A stretch of DNA of 64,000 nucleotides from Channallabes apus. Lineage: Eukaryota; Chordata; Actinopteri; Siluriformes; Clariidae. Shown here in pieces: positions 12,300 to 22,749 of this stretch (the stretch's first letter is position 1; every line of letters begins with the position of its first letter). The notes beneath the pieces are model-generated. The model saw only the letters and a list, made by a program, of their open reading frames with translations, did no database searches and was not told where the DNA came from. The translations under genes were made by a program, and so were the position numbers. Where the stretch lies: NCBI GenBank assembly GCA_030522415.1, contig CM060113.1, positions 2,876,967 to 2,940,966 of the forward strand, written 5' to 3'.

Positions 12300-12317
12300 T
12301 GGCGTAGTCGGCAGGAT
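12300..12317 (+). promoter_or_regulatory. Primer-binding site (putative)
   Basis: TGGCGTAGTCGGCAGGAT starts with TGG, the complement of a tRNA CCA end, three bases after the left LTR. I cannot name the tRNA. The first 12 bases also occur inside the LTR at 12239-12250. Confidence 0.65.
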
Positions 12318-12522
12318 AGGCTTCCTTTTTTTGAGAGACGTGGGTACATCTGTGTTTTGGCTCATGTGTGTACTTAACCTTGGTTTTTTTTTTTTCTTGT
12401 TTGTTTTGTTAGTGTTTTTTCGGGTTTAGGATTGACTTTGTGGAGACATTGAGTCGGAGAAGAGACAGCAGCATCATCCGGTGTGCCTCCTTCGAGCAGT
12501 GAGTGAGGTTTGTGCTGCAAGG

Positions 12523-12687
12523 ATGGAGGAGGGTTTGCATGAATTAAGGGAGATGGTAGCTCAGCAAAGAGCAGACCATTTCGTTAGAGGGTGCGATGGG
12601 GAGCGTGCACCTGCTCGTCTTCTGTTAACTGTTACAACGCGAACCACTAGTGCACAGTCTGACTCACTTGTACCGTCGGGAAACTAG
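12523..12687 (+). pseudogene. gag-like N-terminal remnant
   Basis: An open frame from the ATG at 12523 encodes about 54 residues, beginning MEEGLHELREMVAQQRADHF. The acidic/glutamine-rich start resembles the first residues of Gypsy-type Gag proteins of fish. It ends at a stop before any capsid or zinc-knuckle region, so nearly all of gag is missing. An upstream ATG in the same frame at 12481 would add 14 residues. It lies after the primer-binding site and just before the protease-like frame. Function is not expected. Confidence 0.4.
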
Positions 12688-12698
12688 TCCCCACCGCG

Positions 12699-13112
12699 TT
12701 GCAGAGTCGAAGCGCGGTTGGATTGGACAATGGCTCAGGTATTTTATCTCGTGGGTTATCGTCTTGCCCACATCTTGTCCGTATTGGTAGTGTTCCATTG
12801 CCTTGTTTGGTTGACACTGGGTTTATAGTGTCTACCATTACCGAAAGTTGCTTTCAAACGCACGTTCGATTATGGGGTGTAGGTCGGTTAAAGTTATGTC
12901 GGTGGTTCCAGCTCCATGCAGCCAATGGGTTGGCAATTTTGTACAGTAATGGGTTGTCAATTTTGTACAGCGGCTGCCTGGAGTTGAACATTGAGATGAG
13001 TAATCGATTGATTGGTCGACGCTACCAGGAGCCTTTTGGTCAGTATGGTCCTGGTTTGGTTGATTGTTCCTCTTTATTGGGGGCCCCAAAATTAGTTCTG
13101 CAGGCGTTGTAA
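12699..13112 (+). pseudogene. Retropepsin-like protease remnant of the LTR element
   Basis: A 137-codon open frame contains the aspartic-protease active-site block 'PLPCLVDTGF', with the catalytic aspartate at 12813-12815. The canonical Asp-Thr-Gly-Ser/Thr is changed to Asp-Thr-Gly-Phe, which would be expected to disturb the active site. Downstream 'FQLHAANGL' and 'GCLELNIEM' match the middle of the protease domain of vertebrate Gypsy polyproteins; the 'AILYSNGLSILYSG' stretch looks like a small internal duplication. The frame ends before reverse transcriptase. A 15-base gap with no in-frame link separates it from the gag remnant. I regard it as a decayed pol fragment. Confidence 0.75.
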
Positions 13113-13926
13113 CACTGCCATCCAGCTGAGGGTCAGTTCTCAGTAGTAGGTACGGGGAAGGTCAGAATATGGGGTCGTGTCGTATTTCAGGTGGGATGTT
13201 AAAGCTTGTACTTGCCATATGCTCTGTACTGTATGCAGAGGGGACCGTTTTGTTTGAGCCTCTGGTATCCGGGTCGCTAGCGGGACTGCTGGTTTCGCCT
13301 GTGTTTATTAGAGTTGCCCTTGGTACAGTCCTGGGGACGAGCCAGTGAAGGCGTCAATGTGTCCTTAAGTCACGGAAGCAGTTACTCCAATCCAAGCTCA
13401 AATTGAAGCTGTTGATTTGTCTGTTCTGTCTCAAAGAGTAAAGTGAGGTCAGGGCGTTATGGCGAGATTGGTCAGATTTGATGTCGCATGAGAGACCATT
13501 GTTGGATTCAGTGTCGGTTCATTAGCGGTATAGGCGAATTTCGCCGTTAGAATACGAAGTAGTTAAGTCATATGTTGGTTAGCATCTAGAAGCCAATGTT
13601 ATTGGAGAAGGCTGCAGTTTGTGTTGCCCCTAGTACTTGTCCGGTAAAAGGGCAGGAGTCCGAGCATGTGTGTTGACCGATTTAGGGTGACACCGGGGAC
13701 TCATTGTGGCACCCGTTCATGGGTGTTTTGGGGCAGATGCTGCAGTCGAGGCCCCCGTGGGTCCTGGGTTATCAGGACAGCGTGCCGTAAGTTAATTACC
13801 CAGGATTGATCCTGGTTCTCTAGGCGTTGAGGCCGTTTGATGCTACGTCTAAATTTGTCTGTGCCGTTCAGGGCTTGGGTTAATTTGGTAATCGTCGGGC
13901 CGACGATTCAAGAGCTGTGGATAGAT
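13113..13926 (+). pseudogene. Decayed pol remainder of the LTR element
   Basis: No long frame remains. The text at 13140-13330 continues the spacer between protease and reverse transcriptase, and 13523-13620 reads (with shifts) like the start of a Gypsy reverse transcriptase, including an 'YEVVKSYV'-like block. The sequence then jumps to a different region (about 13640-13926), apparently the 3' end of pol and leader to the LTR, so the catalytic reverse transcriptase, RNase H and integrase cores are deleted. A clear polypurine tract before the 3' LTR is not visible; AGAGCTGTGGATAGA is the best candidate. Confidence 0.6.
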
Positions 13927-15242
13927 TGTGGCAATGTGGGCAATGGGGTTGTCCCATTGGCTTACAGGTAGGTGGCTTGTTACCCATGGTAGCCTATTAG
14001 AATGGTTCCCAACAGTATTTAAGGCTGGATTTTACCTTACCTGGCATACGTCACGACTGGGACCGCCTTCACGGTGTGCGCATGGACGGAAGGTTTGTAA
14101 TTGTCACTTGTAGCTATGTGGCTAATGAAGAGGTGGGCATGTACACTAAAATGCCAATATTTTCTTCTTCCAGTAGTATGCGCGTTGGCTAGCTGATATC
14201 TGGCTGAGTCAGACTGTGTCCTTTCATTGTCGGGTAGGTATACGCTCCTTACACGCTGTATGTTTTGTCGGGGGACGATGCTAACCAATGTTTGCCTCTT
14301 AGCCGTGGAGCCGTCTTTTGGCATGCATTATCCTGTATGGTTCGTTGCGAGCCGTGAGCAGCGCTACGACTCGCGTGGCGCAACGAGTCGCCCGGGTAAC
14401 GATCTACGGGTGTCCGATGTGGTGCCGGTGGGCCCCGTGATGGTCGCATTTGACTAAGGACGGTTCTGCTGTCTCTTCTCCTGTGTTTTTCTCCTCCGGT
14501 TGTTTCCCTGGATTATTTTGTTTTTTATTTTACTTCCTGCGACGGTATTAGTGGTTCGGAGCTGCCCTGCTACTGCCTGAAGGCTGGTTTGGGCTTCTGG
14601 CTATCCGCATTTGTGAGTGTATTGTGGAGAATGTCATAACGTAGCTTTAGGAGAGCTCCGAACGTGATGTGGTAATTTCAGTGAACCGTCAGTTACATCA
14701 TTTGGTGTTTTGTTTTTATGTTTGTTTAAATTGTCATATTTGTTGTCTTTTGTTTATTGTGTTAAATGTTGTCAGTCTATTGCAGGCACTGTTGGCTAGG
14801 AGGCTAGCTAGCTCAGAGTACTGGTGGTAGTAGAATTGTGGGGATTGCAGTGCTGTTTATGCTTATGTTTCACTATGTGTGGATGTGTGTGAAGTGCACC
14901 TGTAAAGCCTGTATTTCATCTAGCCTGCCCTTTGCCGCTGAGCAGCCTGTGTCTGAAATTGTTCTGTGTTTCTTATTTTTTTTATTTCATGATATTGTGA
15001 GTACACAGAGTTTTAACCCATGTTTTTATTATGTGACCATGTGATTGTCTGTGAGTAAATGTTTAAATATATTTATTGTGAACTGCAATAAAGTTTTGTA
15101 CATTTGTACCCTTGTCTCTCTGTTCACTTAGCCTAAGCGAACTTGTGCTCCTTAGTTGGGTTATTTCCCCGGTTAACCTCGGGGTGGCGTAGTCGGGTCT
15201 ACCAAATTTTATATTCCTTTGCCCTACCACGGCGTTGCCACA
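13927..15242 (+). repeat. 3' LTR
   Basis: Same length and sequence as the 5' LTR except for one substitution seen near 14594. TATA-like box at 14016-14024; AATAAA at 15087-15092. It is followed directly by the second CTTA target copy. Confidence 0.95.
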
Positions 15243-16452
15243 CTTATAAATCATGTCTTTTGAAAATCACATTTCAAATATCACAAAAACAGCCTTTTTC
15301 CATCTTCGAAATATTGCTAAACTTAGGAACATCTTATCCGTATCTGATGCAGAAAAGCTAGTTCATGCATTCATGACCTCCAGACTGGACTATTGTAATG
15401 CATTACTAGGTGGTTGTCCTGCATCCTCAATAAACAAGCTTCAGTTAATCCAAAATGCAGCTGCCAGGGTTCTCACTAGATCCAGAAAATATGATCATAT
15501 AACCCCAATATTATCATCCCTGCACTGGCTACCTGTTCAGTTTAGAATAAATTACAAAATAGTATTACTTACATACAAGGCCTTAAATGGTTTAGCTCCC
15601 ACATACCTAACCAGTCTTCTGATGCTCTACAATCCACCACGCGCCTTAAGATCACAAAGCTCCGGACTTCTGGTAGTTCCCAGAATTACAAAATCTACAA
15701 AAGGAGGCGGGGCTTTTTCATATTTAGCTCCAAAGCTTTGGAATAGCCTTCCAGACAGTGTTCGGGGAGCAGACACGGTTTCTCAGTTCAAAAGCAGACT
15801 CAAGACGCATCTTTTTAATCTGGCATACACATAACTCATCCCAGTACTCATACTCCAGTACACCTATACCGAATGCCAACTACGCTAATTCTCCCCATCT
15901 GTTCTGTATTTCTCTACCCATCCCGAGGCATCGGGAGATTTTGCCAGCTTCAGTAGACAAAGGCCGACCCTGCGAGGTTCCTGAGGCATCCAGAGAAGGA
16001 CCAGCTCCAGCTGGATTCAGCTTTATGATGGTTGGAGCTACACATGCTGCTCCTGTGCTTCCAGTGATCCAGACCTCATCTGCCCTCTGCACCTACTGAC
16101 TCGTCCCTATGCTGAACTGGTCTTCATGTCAATTTAAATAATTTCTGTCATATTGAATTTTCACCTGCACAACACACATGATGTTATATCATTTCTATCT
16201 GTTATCGCCCAAATGAGGATGGGTTCCCTGTTGAGTCTGGTTCCTCTCAAGGTTTCTTCCTAATGCCATCTCAGGGAGTTTTTCCTTGCCACCGTCGCCG
16301 TCGCCCTTGGCTTGTTCATCAGAGAAATTTCATTCATTCGTCTCATTATTATCTGCACATTTTTCTCACACATCCACACTTCCAATTATTTTCTTTTCTA
16401 TAATTATTATTATTTGTTTTTATTTATTTATTTTCTATTATTATTATTTATT

Positions 16453-16493
<41 letters not shown>

Positions 16494-16591
16494 GATTTGT
16501 TAAATTTCTTTAATTTTTGTGAAGCTGCTTTGAGACAATGACCATTGTTAAAAGCGCTATATACTGTAAATAAAATTGAATTGAATTGAAT
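15243..16591 (+). mobile_element. L2-type LINE, 3' part with C-terminal coding region
   Basis: An open frame (15253-15834, 193 residues) encodes the C-terminal part of a non-LTR retrotransposon polyprotein. It contains 'SRLDYCNALL', '[14 protein letters not shown]', 'LSSLHWLPV', 'YKALNGLAP' and 'APKLWNSLPDSVRGADT', all diagnostic of the region after the reverse transcriptase in L2/CR1-superfamily LINEs. The 3' UTR runs to a TTGAATTGAA tail ending at 16591 and contains 'gttgagtctggttcctctc', shared with the other copies here. A TAA stands in frame just before the first ATG. The 5' limit coincides with the LTR element's target site, so the LINE is either 5'-truncated there or its upstream part was lost. 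Confidence 0.88.
16396..16496. repeat. TTA/TTTA low-complexity tract
   Basis: Imperfect ATT and ATTT repeats within the LINE 3' UTR; the last part (about 16461-16493) is a clean ATT run. Confidence 0.9.
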
Positions 16592-16926
16592 AACTACTAG
16601 ATGAAATATTAATATTTTGGTGATTGTAATGTACCAGTATGACACCAGCTATGACATTTTTTCAGTAATTAGCTTAAAATCAATGCAGACTACAATATCA
16701 ACTAGTCTGACATAAAGAGTTGTATCCTAAAAGTCGTGCTTATTCTGCTGTTTTATGTTTGGTAGTAGCTGCCTCCATGTTTTTGTTTCTGGTTACCTAT
16801 ACCCTATCTTGGGCAGCTTTGTAAATTTTTAGTATCAATCCTATTTCACACTAAATTAATAGTCTTATTCAGTTTAATCTTTGCTATTCAACAAAATTTT
16901 AACTTTTTCATTTCTTTCTTTCTAAG

Positions 16927-17028
16927 GTTGGAACCAACATGGTAGAATACCTCCAGCAGGCTGAAGTGTCGAGGCCGTACCCCTACATCCTGACGTTGGG
17001 AGATAATGACCAGCGCTGCTCTCAGTAA
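16927..17028 (+). pseudogene. Exon-like fragment of an unidentified gene (tentative)
   Basis: A pyrimidine tract ending CTAAG precedes 16927, and an open frame then runs 33 codons to TAA (17026-17028). It encodes MVEYLQQAEVSRPYPYILTL after four leading residues. The composition and phrase 'RPYPYILTLG' look like real protein rather than translated spacer, and resemble the C-terminal region of poorly characterised multi-copy fish proteins, but I cannot assign a family. With the segment at 3627-3692 it shares phase 0 and strand. It could be the relic of a gene interrupted by the intervening transposons, or a retro-copied fragment. Confidence 0.3.
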
Positions 17029-17410
17029 TGTTGTAATGTTGCTATGAAATAGCGAGGCCTACCTGAAAAGTCATAGACAGTGTTTGTATGTTAAAATGAG
17101 ACCAGGGCTGGATAGTTTTGTTCTGCAGAAAAGATATCTGAAGTCACAGAGAGATCCTGCTCTGTAGAAGCTGCCTCAGTCTATTTGTGCAATTACTCCA
17201 TTCTGCCCTTATCAGTAATAGTATAGTAATGATGTCACTCTTGATTATCTGTTCTTGTGCTTTTGAAAAATAAATGTTTTTTCTAAGAACCTGTAATAGG
17301 ATGTTGTTTATTGCATATATGTATGTTTTTTTGTAATAGACCAGTATATCAAAGTAATTTAACTGTTTAATAGACATGGCTGTTTTTCTTTTTTTTTTTT
17401 TTTACAGATT

Positions 17411-17691
17411 CACTGTAAAACATGAAAATAATAATAACCTATTTGTAAGGTAGAATTAACCCAATTCTACCTCACAAATAGACCAATTTATGTGGTGGAA
17501 TTAACCCAGCATTATAGTTAAATATGACCTAGCATTTGGATTGAATATTTAACCCATCTTGTTGGGTTAAACAAATAACCCATCTTGCTGGGTTAAATTA
17601 ACCCAGCATTTAGTTAGTCCTATATTTACCCAGCAGCTGGGTTAAAAACAACCCAGACTGGGTTGTTTTTAACTCAGCATTTTTTAGAGTG
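17411..17691. mobile_element. Small inverted-repeat element rich in TGGGTT
   Basis: Ends CACTGTAAAACATG (17411-17424) and CATTTTTTAGAGTG (17678-17691) are imperfect inverted repeats. The interior has many AACCCAGC and GCTGGGTTA words in both orientations, including the palindrome AACCCAGACTGGGTT near 17650. No coding frame; a target duplication is not evident. The superfamily is not assigned. Confidence 0.55.
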
Positions 17692-17984
17692 TATAATATG
17701 TACAGTATGCTTAGTGGGAAGTACAGTAGAACATGTCCATCCAAAGCTATTGAAAAGCGTGCAAAGTATTAAAATAAATACCTATAAGAAACTTTTCCAT
17801 GGTACACTGTAAGTCAGATGGTATTTATTTTACACACTATTATGTTCTATGTCATTGTAGAAAGTTCTAGCATGGTATCGTACTGTAGTATTGTACTAAT
17901 GAACTTAGGGTCAACAAAAGTTTTACAAGTTTAGGTACCGTAATGGTAATATTCTACTATGTAATGAATTATGGTATCATTGTA

Positions 17985-19050
17985 TGGACAGTGCCTGAAA
18001 TAATTATATGATCCTCTGAAAATTTGGTAAAGTTGCTCACTTACAAAGAAATAAAGTGTCTATAATGCTTATCATAGGTTTATTGTAAAGGATAGAGACA
18101 GAAAATCAACCAAAGAAACAGACATGACACATGATATAAAGGTTATAATTTGATTTGCATTTCAACTAGTAAAATACGTATTTGATCACCATGCAAAACA
18201 AAAGTAGTACTTGGTGGAGAAACCTTTGTTGGCTAGCACAGAGGTAAGACATACAGTATCTTGTAGAGTAGTCAGTTACAGGTTTGCACACATCTCAGGA
18301 GGGATTCTGGACCACTTTTCTTTACCGATCTTCTCCAGATCCTTAGGGTTTCTTGCCCATCATTGGCAACTTCAAGTTTCAGCTCCCGTCATAAATCTTC
18401 TATAGGATTAATGTCTGGAGATTGGCTAGTTCTTTTTTTATGTTTTGGATCATTGTCATGCTGTAAGACCCATCTATAACACATCTTCAGGAGGTTCTCA
18501 TGCAAAATTTACAATACATGGCTTCATCCATTGGCGTCTCCATATGGCAAAGTTGACCTGTACTGTACCTGTAGCAGTAAAACAGCCCCAAAGCATGATG
18601 TTTCCACTTCCATGCTTGACGGTAGGAATGCTGTTGTTAGGATCATAGTTAGCATTTTTCTTACTTCAAAAAATGGAAAGTCAGGTTAATGGCAAAGAAC
18701 TCAATTTTGGTCTCCCAATCCTTCTATATACACTGGAAAACGTCAGATGCATGAAGTGAAATATTGCATAAAGCTCCAGTCTGAGGGCGATGGTTAATTT
18801 GTATTCCTTTCTTTTGCGAATAATGGCATCAACAGTTGCCCCCCTCTCACCAAGCTTCTTGCTGATTCCAGCCTTGTGCATGTCTATACAATCTTGTCCC
18901 TGATGTACTTGGACATCTTTTTGGTCTTGCAGGTGGTGTTTATACACATAACATAAAAAGTTGCTGTGTATGAGCACAAGAGCACATAACCAGCTTGTGG
19001 GAGCCAGAATTATTGTCGGTTGGTAAGAAATCAAATAGAGTATATACTAT
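17985..19050 (-). pseudogene. Decayed Tc1-like transposon and transposase
   Basis: Read on the minus strand, the text follows a Tc1-type transposase from C-terminus (about 18200) to N-terminus (about 18950). Recognisable plus-strand landmarks are 'ggtggagaaacctttgttgg', 'gcacacatctcaggaggga', 'tttggatcattgtcatgctg', 'gccccaaagcatgatgtttc' and 'caagcttcttgctgattcc'. Plus-strand text at 18025-18060 (gttgctcacttacaaagaaa) belongs to the terminal region. Frames are broken by numerous substitutions and small indels, and parts of the coding sequence are missing. The open frames of 60-117 codons here are incidental. It is clearly another family from the intact element at 39468. Exact ends are uncertain. 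Confidence 0.8.
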
Positions 19051-19855
19051 ATATACTATGGTATTCATCAAAGTATGGTGGAACACACCATAGTATCACC
19101 ACAGTACGCAATGAAGTGCCATAGTAACTACTCTCATACTCTATAAAGTCCTATTGAGTCTACCATGGTAATATCAGAAGTACCACAAAATACAAAGTAA
19201 ACCTTCAAACATTAGTAGAATTTCCCATGGATAGTTTTCCATTGTGAGCAGATCTAGTGTTGAGCAGTGCTCCTTATACAGTACATATGGAGTACAAACA
19301 GGTGAATGGGTAATTCAGGGTAGCATTATAGTTATGAAATGTCCACATAAATTGGCTACAGTAGTGTAGTGTGGTGTAAAACAAATACATTTTATCAAAC
19401 TTTTATTATATTCCACAGAGACAGGACTTAGTCCTAGTGGCAGCAAAAGTAATAAAGTGTGTAAACAGAAAAATGCCCTTAAAATACTGTAACATAAAAA
19501 AAAATAAAAAAAACTGACAGCTGCATGTGAAGAAAATTTCCACAGGTGTCCTTGAGCTGTAACAGAGAACAGACAGTGACTGGATTAAAGCTAGTTTAGA
19601 ATCCTGATGGCCTGCAGCTAGATACTGGTCTTCATTCTCCTGGTTCTGGGATGACTGCTGCTTTGCGGTATGTCTGCCTGATACCCGGCAGCCTGGTAAA
19701 CAGTGATGGTGGTAAGTCTTCCTAAGACACAGTTTATGGAAGATGTCCTGTATGCTAGGTGTTTGCTGCCAATAATGGGTTCAGCTGTCCTCATGACGCT
19801 CTGGAGGTTTCTCTGCGGTGGCCGCGGGAACAAGTATTTATTTTTTATTTTTTTG

Positions 19856-20427
19856 GGGTGTCCCAGGTCAGTCTGGTTCCTCTCCTGGTTTCTCAGGGAG
19901 TTTTTTTAATGCCACCATCACCCTCAGCTTGCCCATCAGGCACAATCTGATAATTATGATTTATACATTTTCAAATTTTTATTTATTTCTTTTAATTCTG
20001 TAAAGCTGTTGTGACACGGTGGTGTAGTGGTTAGCACTGTTGCCTTGCATCCCCAGGGTCCAGGTTCAATTCCTGGTCAGGATTGATTCTCATCTCTGTG
20101 TGCATGGAGTTTGTACAGTATGTTCTCCCTGTGCTTGTTGGGTTTCCTCTGGGTACTCCGGTTTCCTCCCACAGTCCAAAGACCTGCAGATTAGGTTTAT
20201 TGGTGTTCCCAAACTGCCTCTAGTGTGTCTGTGTGTGCCCTGCAATGGATTGGCACCCTGTCCAAGGTGTGCCCTGCCTCATGGCCTAAGTCTCCTGGGA
20301 TGGGCTCCAGGCCCCCCACAACCCTGAATACAGGATAACGCAGTATAGACAATGAGTGAGTGAATGTAAAGCTGCTTTGCATCAATGACCATTGTTAAAA
20401 GTTCAATATAAACTGAATTGAATTGAT
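19856..20427 (+). mobile_element. L2-type LINE 3' UTR, split by a SINE
   Basis: Contains 'gtcagtctggttcctctcc', 'tctcagggagtttttttaatgcca' in part, and the terminal 'accattgttaaaa … gaattgaattga' tail, matching the LINE copies elsewhere in the window. A SINE interrupts it at 20009-20364. No coding part. Confidence 0.75.
20009..20364 (+). mobile_element. tRNA-derived SINE with 10-bp target duplication
   Basis: A box in 'ggtgtagtggttagcac' (from 20021) and B box GGTTCAATTCC (20063-20073). The body includes 'tcctcccacagtccaaagac' and ends 'ggataacgcagtatagaca'. TGTAAAGCTG occurs on both sides (19999-20008 and 20365-20374) and is duplicated sequence of the host LINE, proving insertion into it. 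The same repeat family recurs at 22.4, 31.1, 35.2, 44.6, 53.5 and 56.4 kb. Confidence 0.85.
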
Positions 20428-22435
20428 ATTAGGTGGGGAAAAAAAACACTTCATATTTTAAACTAGCACAAATGAGAAAATGTTACAGAGAGTGATTTGG
20501 TCTCGATGGTATCTTTTCAGGTTTTAAGGTTAATATGGCTCACGAGAGAACAAAGAAATGTGGCTTCAATCCTGGGCTTAAATGAAATTACTTACTTCCA
20601 AGTTCTTCAAGAATCCTGGGTCAATTTAAATATGCTTAGAAACAATGGCTGCTTTTTGATACCGAGGCCACGAAACAGCCAATTATTTTACAATATTCTA
20701 GGGATGATATGAAACCTCTCTCTGCTCACCTAAAATTAATGACTTGTGGGCGAAAGTGCCTCGGCAGGGAACATTAGCGCCAATAATGGAGCAGAAATGA
20801 CTACAGCAGACATGAAAATATATTTTCACCAAAGTTAAACTGTTAAACTGTGTCTTTCTGAATGCATAATACAGACAGGTGAAAATGAAAACTTAAAAAA
20901 AAAAAAACAACAACAGGCTGTTAGGCCCATGGGACGTCATCCACTTAGACGGTAACATTTACAAAGTAATCAAAAGTTCTTCTGGTTAACCATTATCCTT
21001 TGATGAATCTTTTTTGTCTTTTTTATCTAGGATAACCCCACCCACAACCAAAACTCAAGACATTTGATTCATTGAATTTACTCAGGAAATTGAATCAAGG
21101 ATCCCATCACTACCACCGATGGCTCCGCCCATTTCACACATTATTTCCCAACAGGTCTAGATTTTAATTGTTTGGAATTATCCCTTTGTGGACGCACTGC
21201 TTAAACATGGGTAGGATTTATTTATTAGAGATGGAATATTTGACTCCAGGAGGAACTAAAATAAGGAAGAATGTACGCTATTTATAATAACGAGATGAAG
21301 GTGGCAAGTACTGATGTAAAGATCTGCTGTTACAAAATGTACAGTATTTCTGGCCCTATATCAATTGATTTATTATTATTTATTTAAGACCTGGCATGAT
21401 TATTTACTGTCACTGAGAATTATTGCAGCTTTGCAAGGACACGAGCTTAATGCAGTCCAATGAAGCCAATTCGTCTCAATTAATCATGCTCAGCTTGAGT
21501 ACTGCTCTGGGTTCGTCTCAAATTTAGTTTGATCTGTGAGATTAAGTGTGAAATAAAATAAAATAAAATATAAGCAGTTATGAAAGAGTTGCAATGTATA
21601 AATCTGTTTTCATATTAGTGCTTTCAATTCACAGAGTTTCAGCTGTCATTTTTTGTCACAATTGATTCCAAAGTGGAAATATTTTAACGCCACTAATAAC
21701 TGTCATAGTCAATTCACGTATGAAGACAACAAAGTAATGTAGTTGGCACCCACACACATTTGTATATTCATTCATTCCTTTTCAGTAACTGCACTTTGTT
21801 TGTCAGGGACACATTTCTTATTCTTATCCCAAGAACACAGGAATGTACTATGAAATGATCTTTGCTAAAAGTATTTCTATCTCTACAGATTTAAATAAAC
21901 TAATTCTACACAACTTCTGTGAAATAAACCTTTTCATTAAAAATTAGTCCTTGTGAAACTATGGGTGATCTGAAAAAGTTAATGGCTCACACTATGTTGC
22001 CTTAATGTCAGTCTTGAAAAAGTGATTTCATGGGAAAACATCAATGTTGTTAAAGCGATTGACCAGAAAATGCAGTAATGACTATTTTTTCAGACTTTTC
22101 CTCATTCTGGTAGACTGGTAGACTCCCTGCCGCACGCACAAGGTTTCTTTAAAAACTCTTTTAATTTAAAAGCTGCTATTTGTCCTATATTTAGAAGATG
22201 ATCATGAACAACTGCATTTTATAGCAAAACACAACACATCCATAAAGAGCAAAGTACACGGTTTCTTTCCTTTATTTTATCAGTGGCCGAAAAAATATCA
22301 GCAGGGAAAGAGAGTGACTGCTGTGAGTAGTTACTGCTACTCACTTTCCCCTGCAGTCATGGACTTCTGTAATGATGCTGTTGTCACCTACCAAAGTGAA
22401 ACTGAAACAGGTCCAGGAGGGGGCTGTTGATGCTG
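20428..22435. other. AT-rich spacer
   Basis: No gene or identifiable mobile element. Includes an (AAAAT)n-like run near 21553-21570. The rest is unique-looking AT-rich DNA with no clear signals. Confidence 0.4.
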
Positions 22436-22469
22436 TGAGCTGAACAGTTTGTGTAGTTTTTAGTCCTCA

Positions 22470-22690
22470 GCATTCTCACTGACTCACTCATTATCCTGGA
22501 TCGCAAAGGGCCTGGCGCCTTTCCCAGGAGACTTAGGGCACAATGCCGGGTACACGCAGGACAGGGTGCCAATCCATCGCAGGGAACACACACATATACA
22601 CACATGCACTCACACAGTTATTCACACACTATGGGTAATTTGGGAACACCAATTAGCCTAATCTGCATGTCTTTGTACCGTTGGAGGAAA
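22470..22690 (-). mobile_element. tRNA-derived SINE, truncated
   Basis: Reverse orientation copy of the repeat at 20009: 'cattatcctgg', 'cccaggagacttagggca', 'gggtgccaatccatcgcag' and 'ctaatctgcatgtctttg' are visible. The tRNA-like head is missing; the copy runs into a TTA microsatellite. Confidence 0.8.
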
Positions 22691-22702
22691 CCGAAGTAAC
22701 TG

Positions 22703-22748
<46 letters not shown>
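22703..22748. repeat. (ATT)n microsatellite
   Basis: About 15 ATT units next to the truncated SINE. Confidence 0.95.

Positions 22749-22749
<1 letters not shown>

Larger units (their letters stand above)
10981..15242 (+). mobile_element. Non-autonomous Ty3/Gypsy-like LTR retrotransposon, complete ends
   Basis: Two direct 1316-bp LTRs (10981-12296 and 13927-15242), each beginning TG and ending CA, flank a 1630-bp interior. The bases outside both ends are CTTA (10977-10980 and 15243-15246), a 4-bp target duplication, so the whole insertion is preserved. A primer-binding-like site follows the left LTR after a 3-bp gap (12300-12317). The interior keeps a short gag-like start, a protease-like segment, the beginning of reverse transcriptase and text from the 3' end of pol; most of reverse transcriptase, RNase H and integrase is absent. 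I saw a single difference between the LTRs (C at 11648, T at 14594), so the insertion is young although its coding region is decayed. Mobility must have been supplied in trans. I infer Ty3/Gypsy from the protease and reverse-transcriptase wording; the precise clade is uncertain. Confidence 0.9.

Noticed and set aside
10981..15242. Segmental tandem duplication as explanation for the 1.3-kb repeats
   Set aside because: TG/CA ends, target duplication, primer site, protease remnant and polyadenylation signal fit an LTR retrotransposon better.
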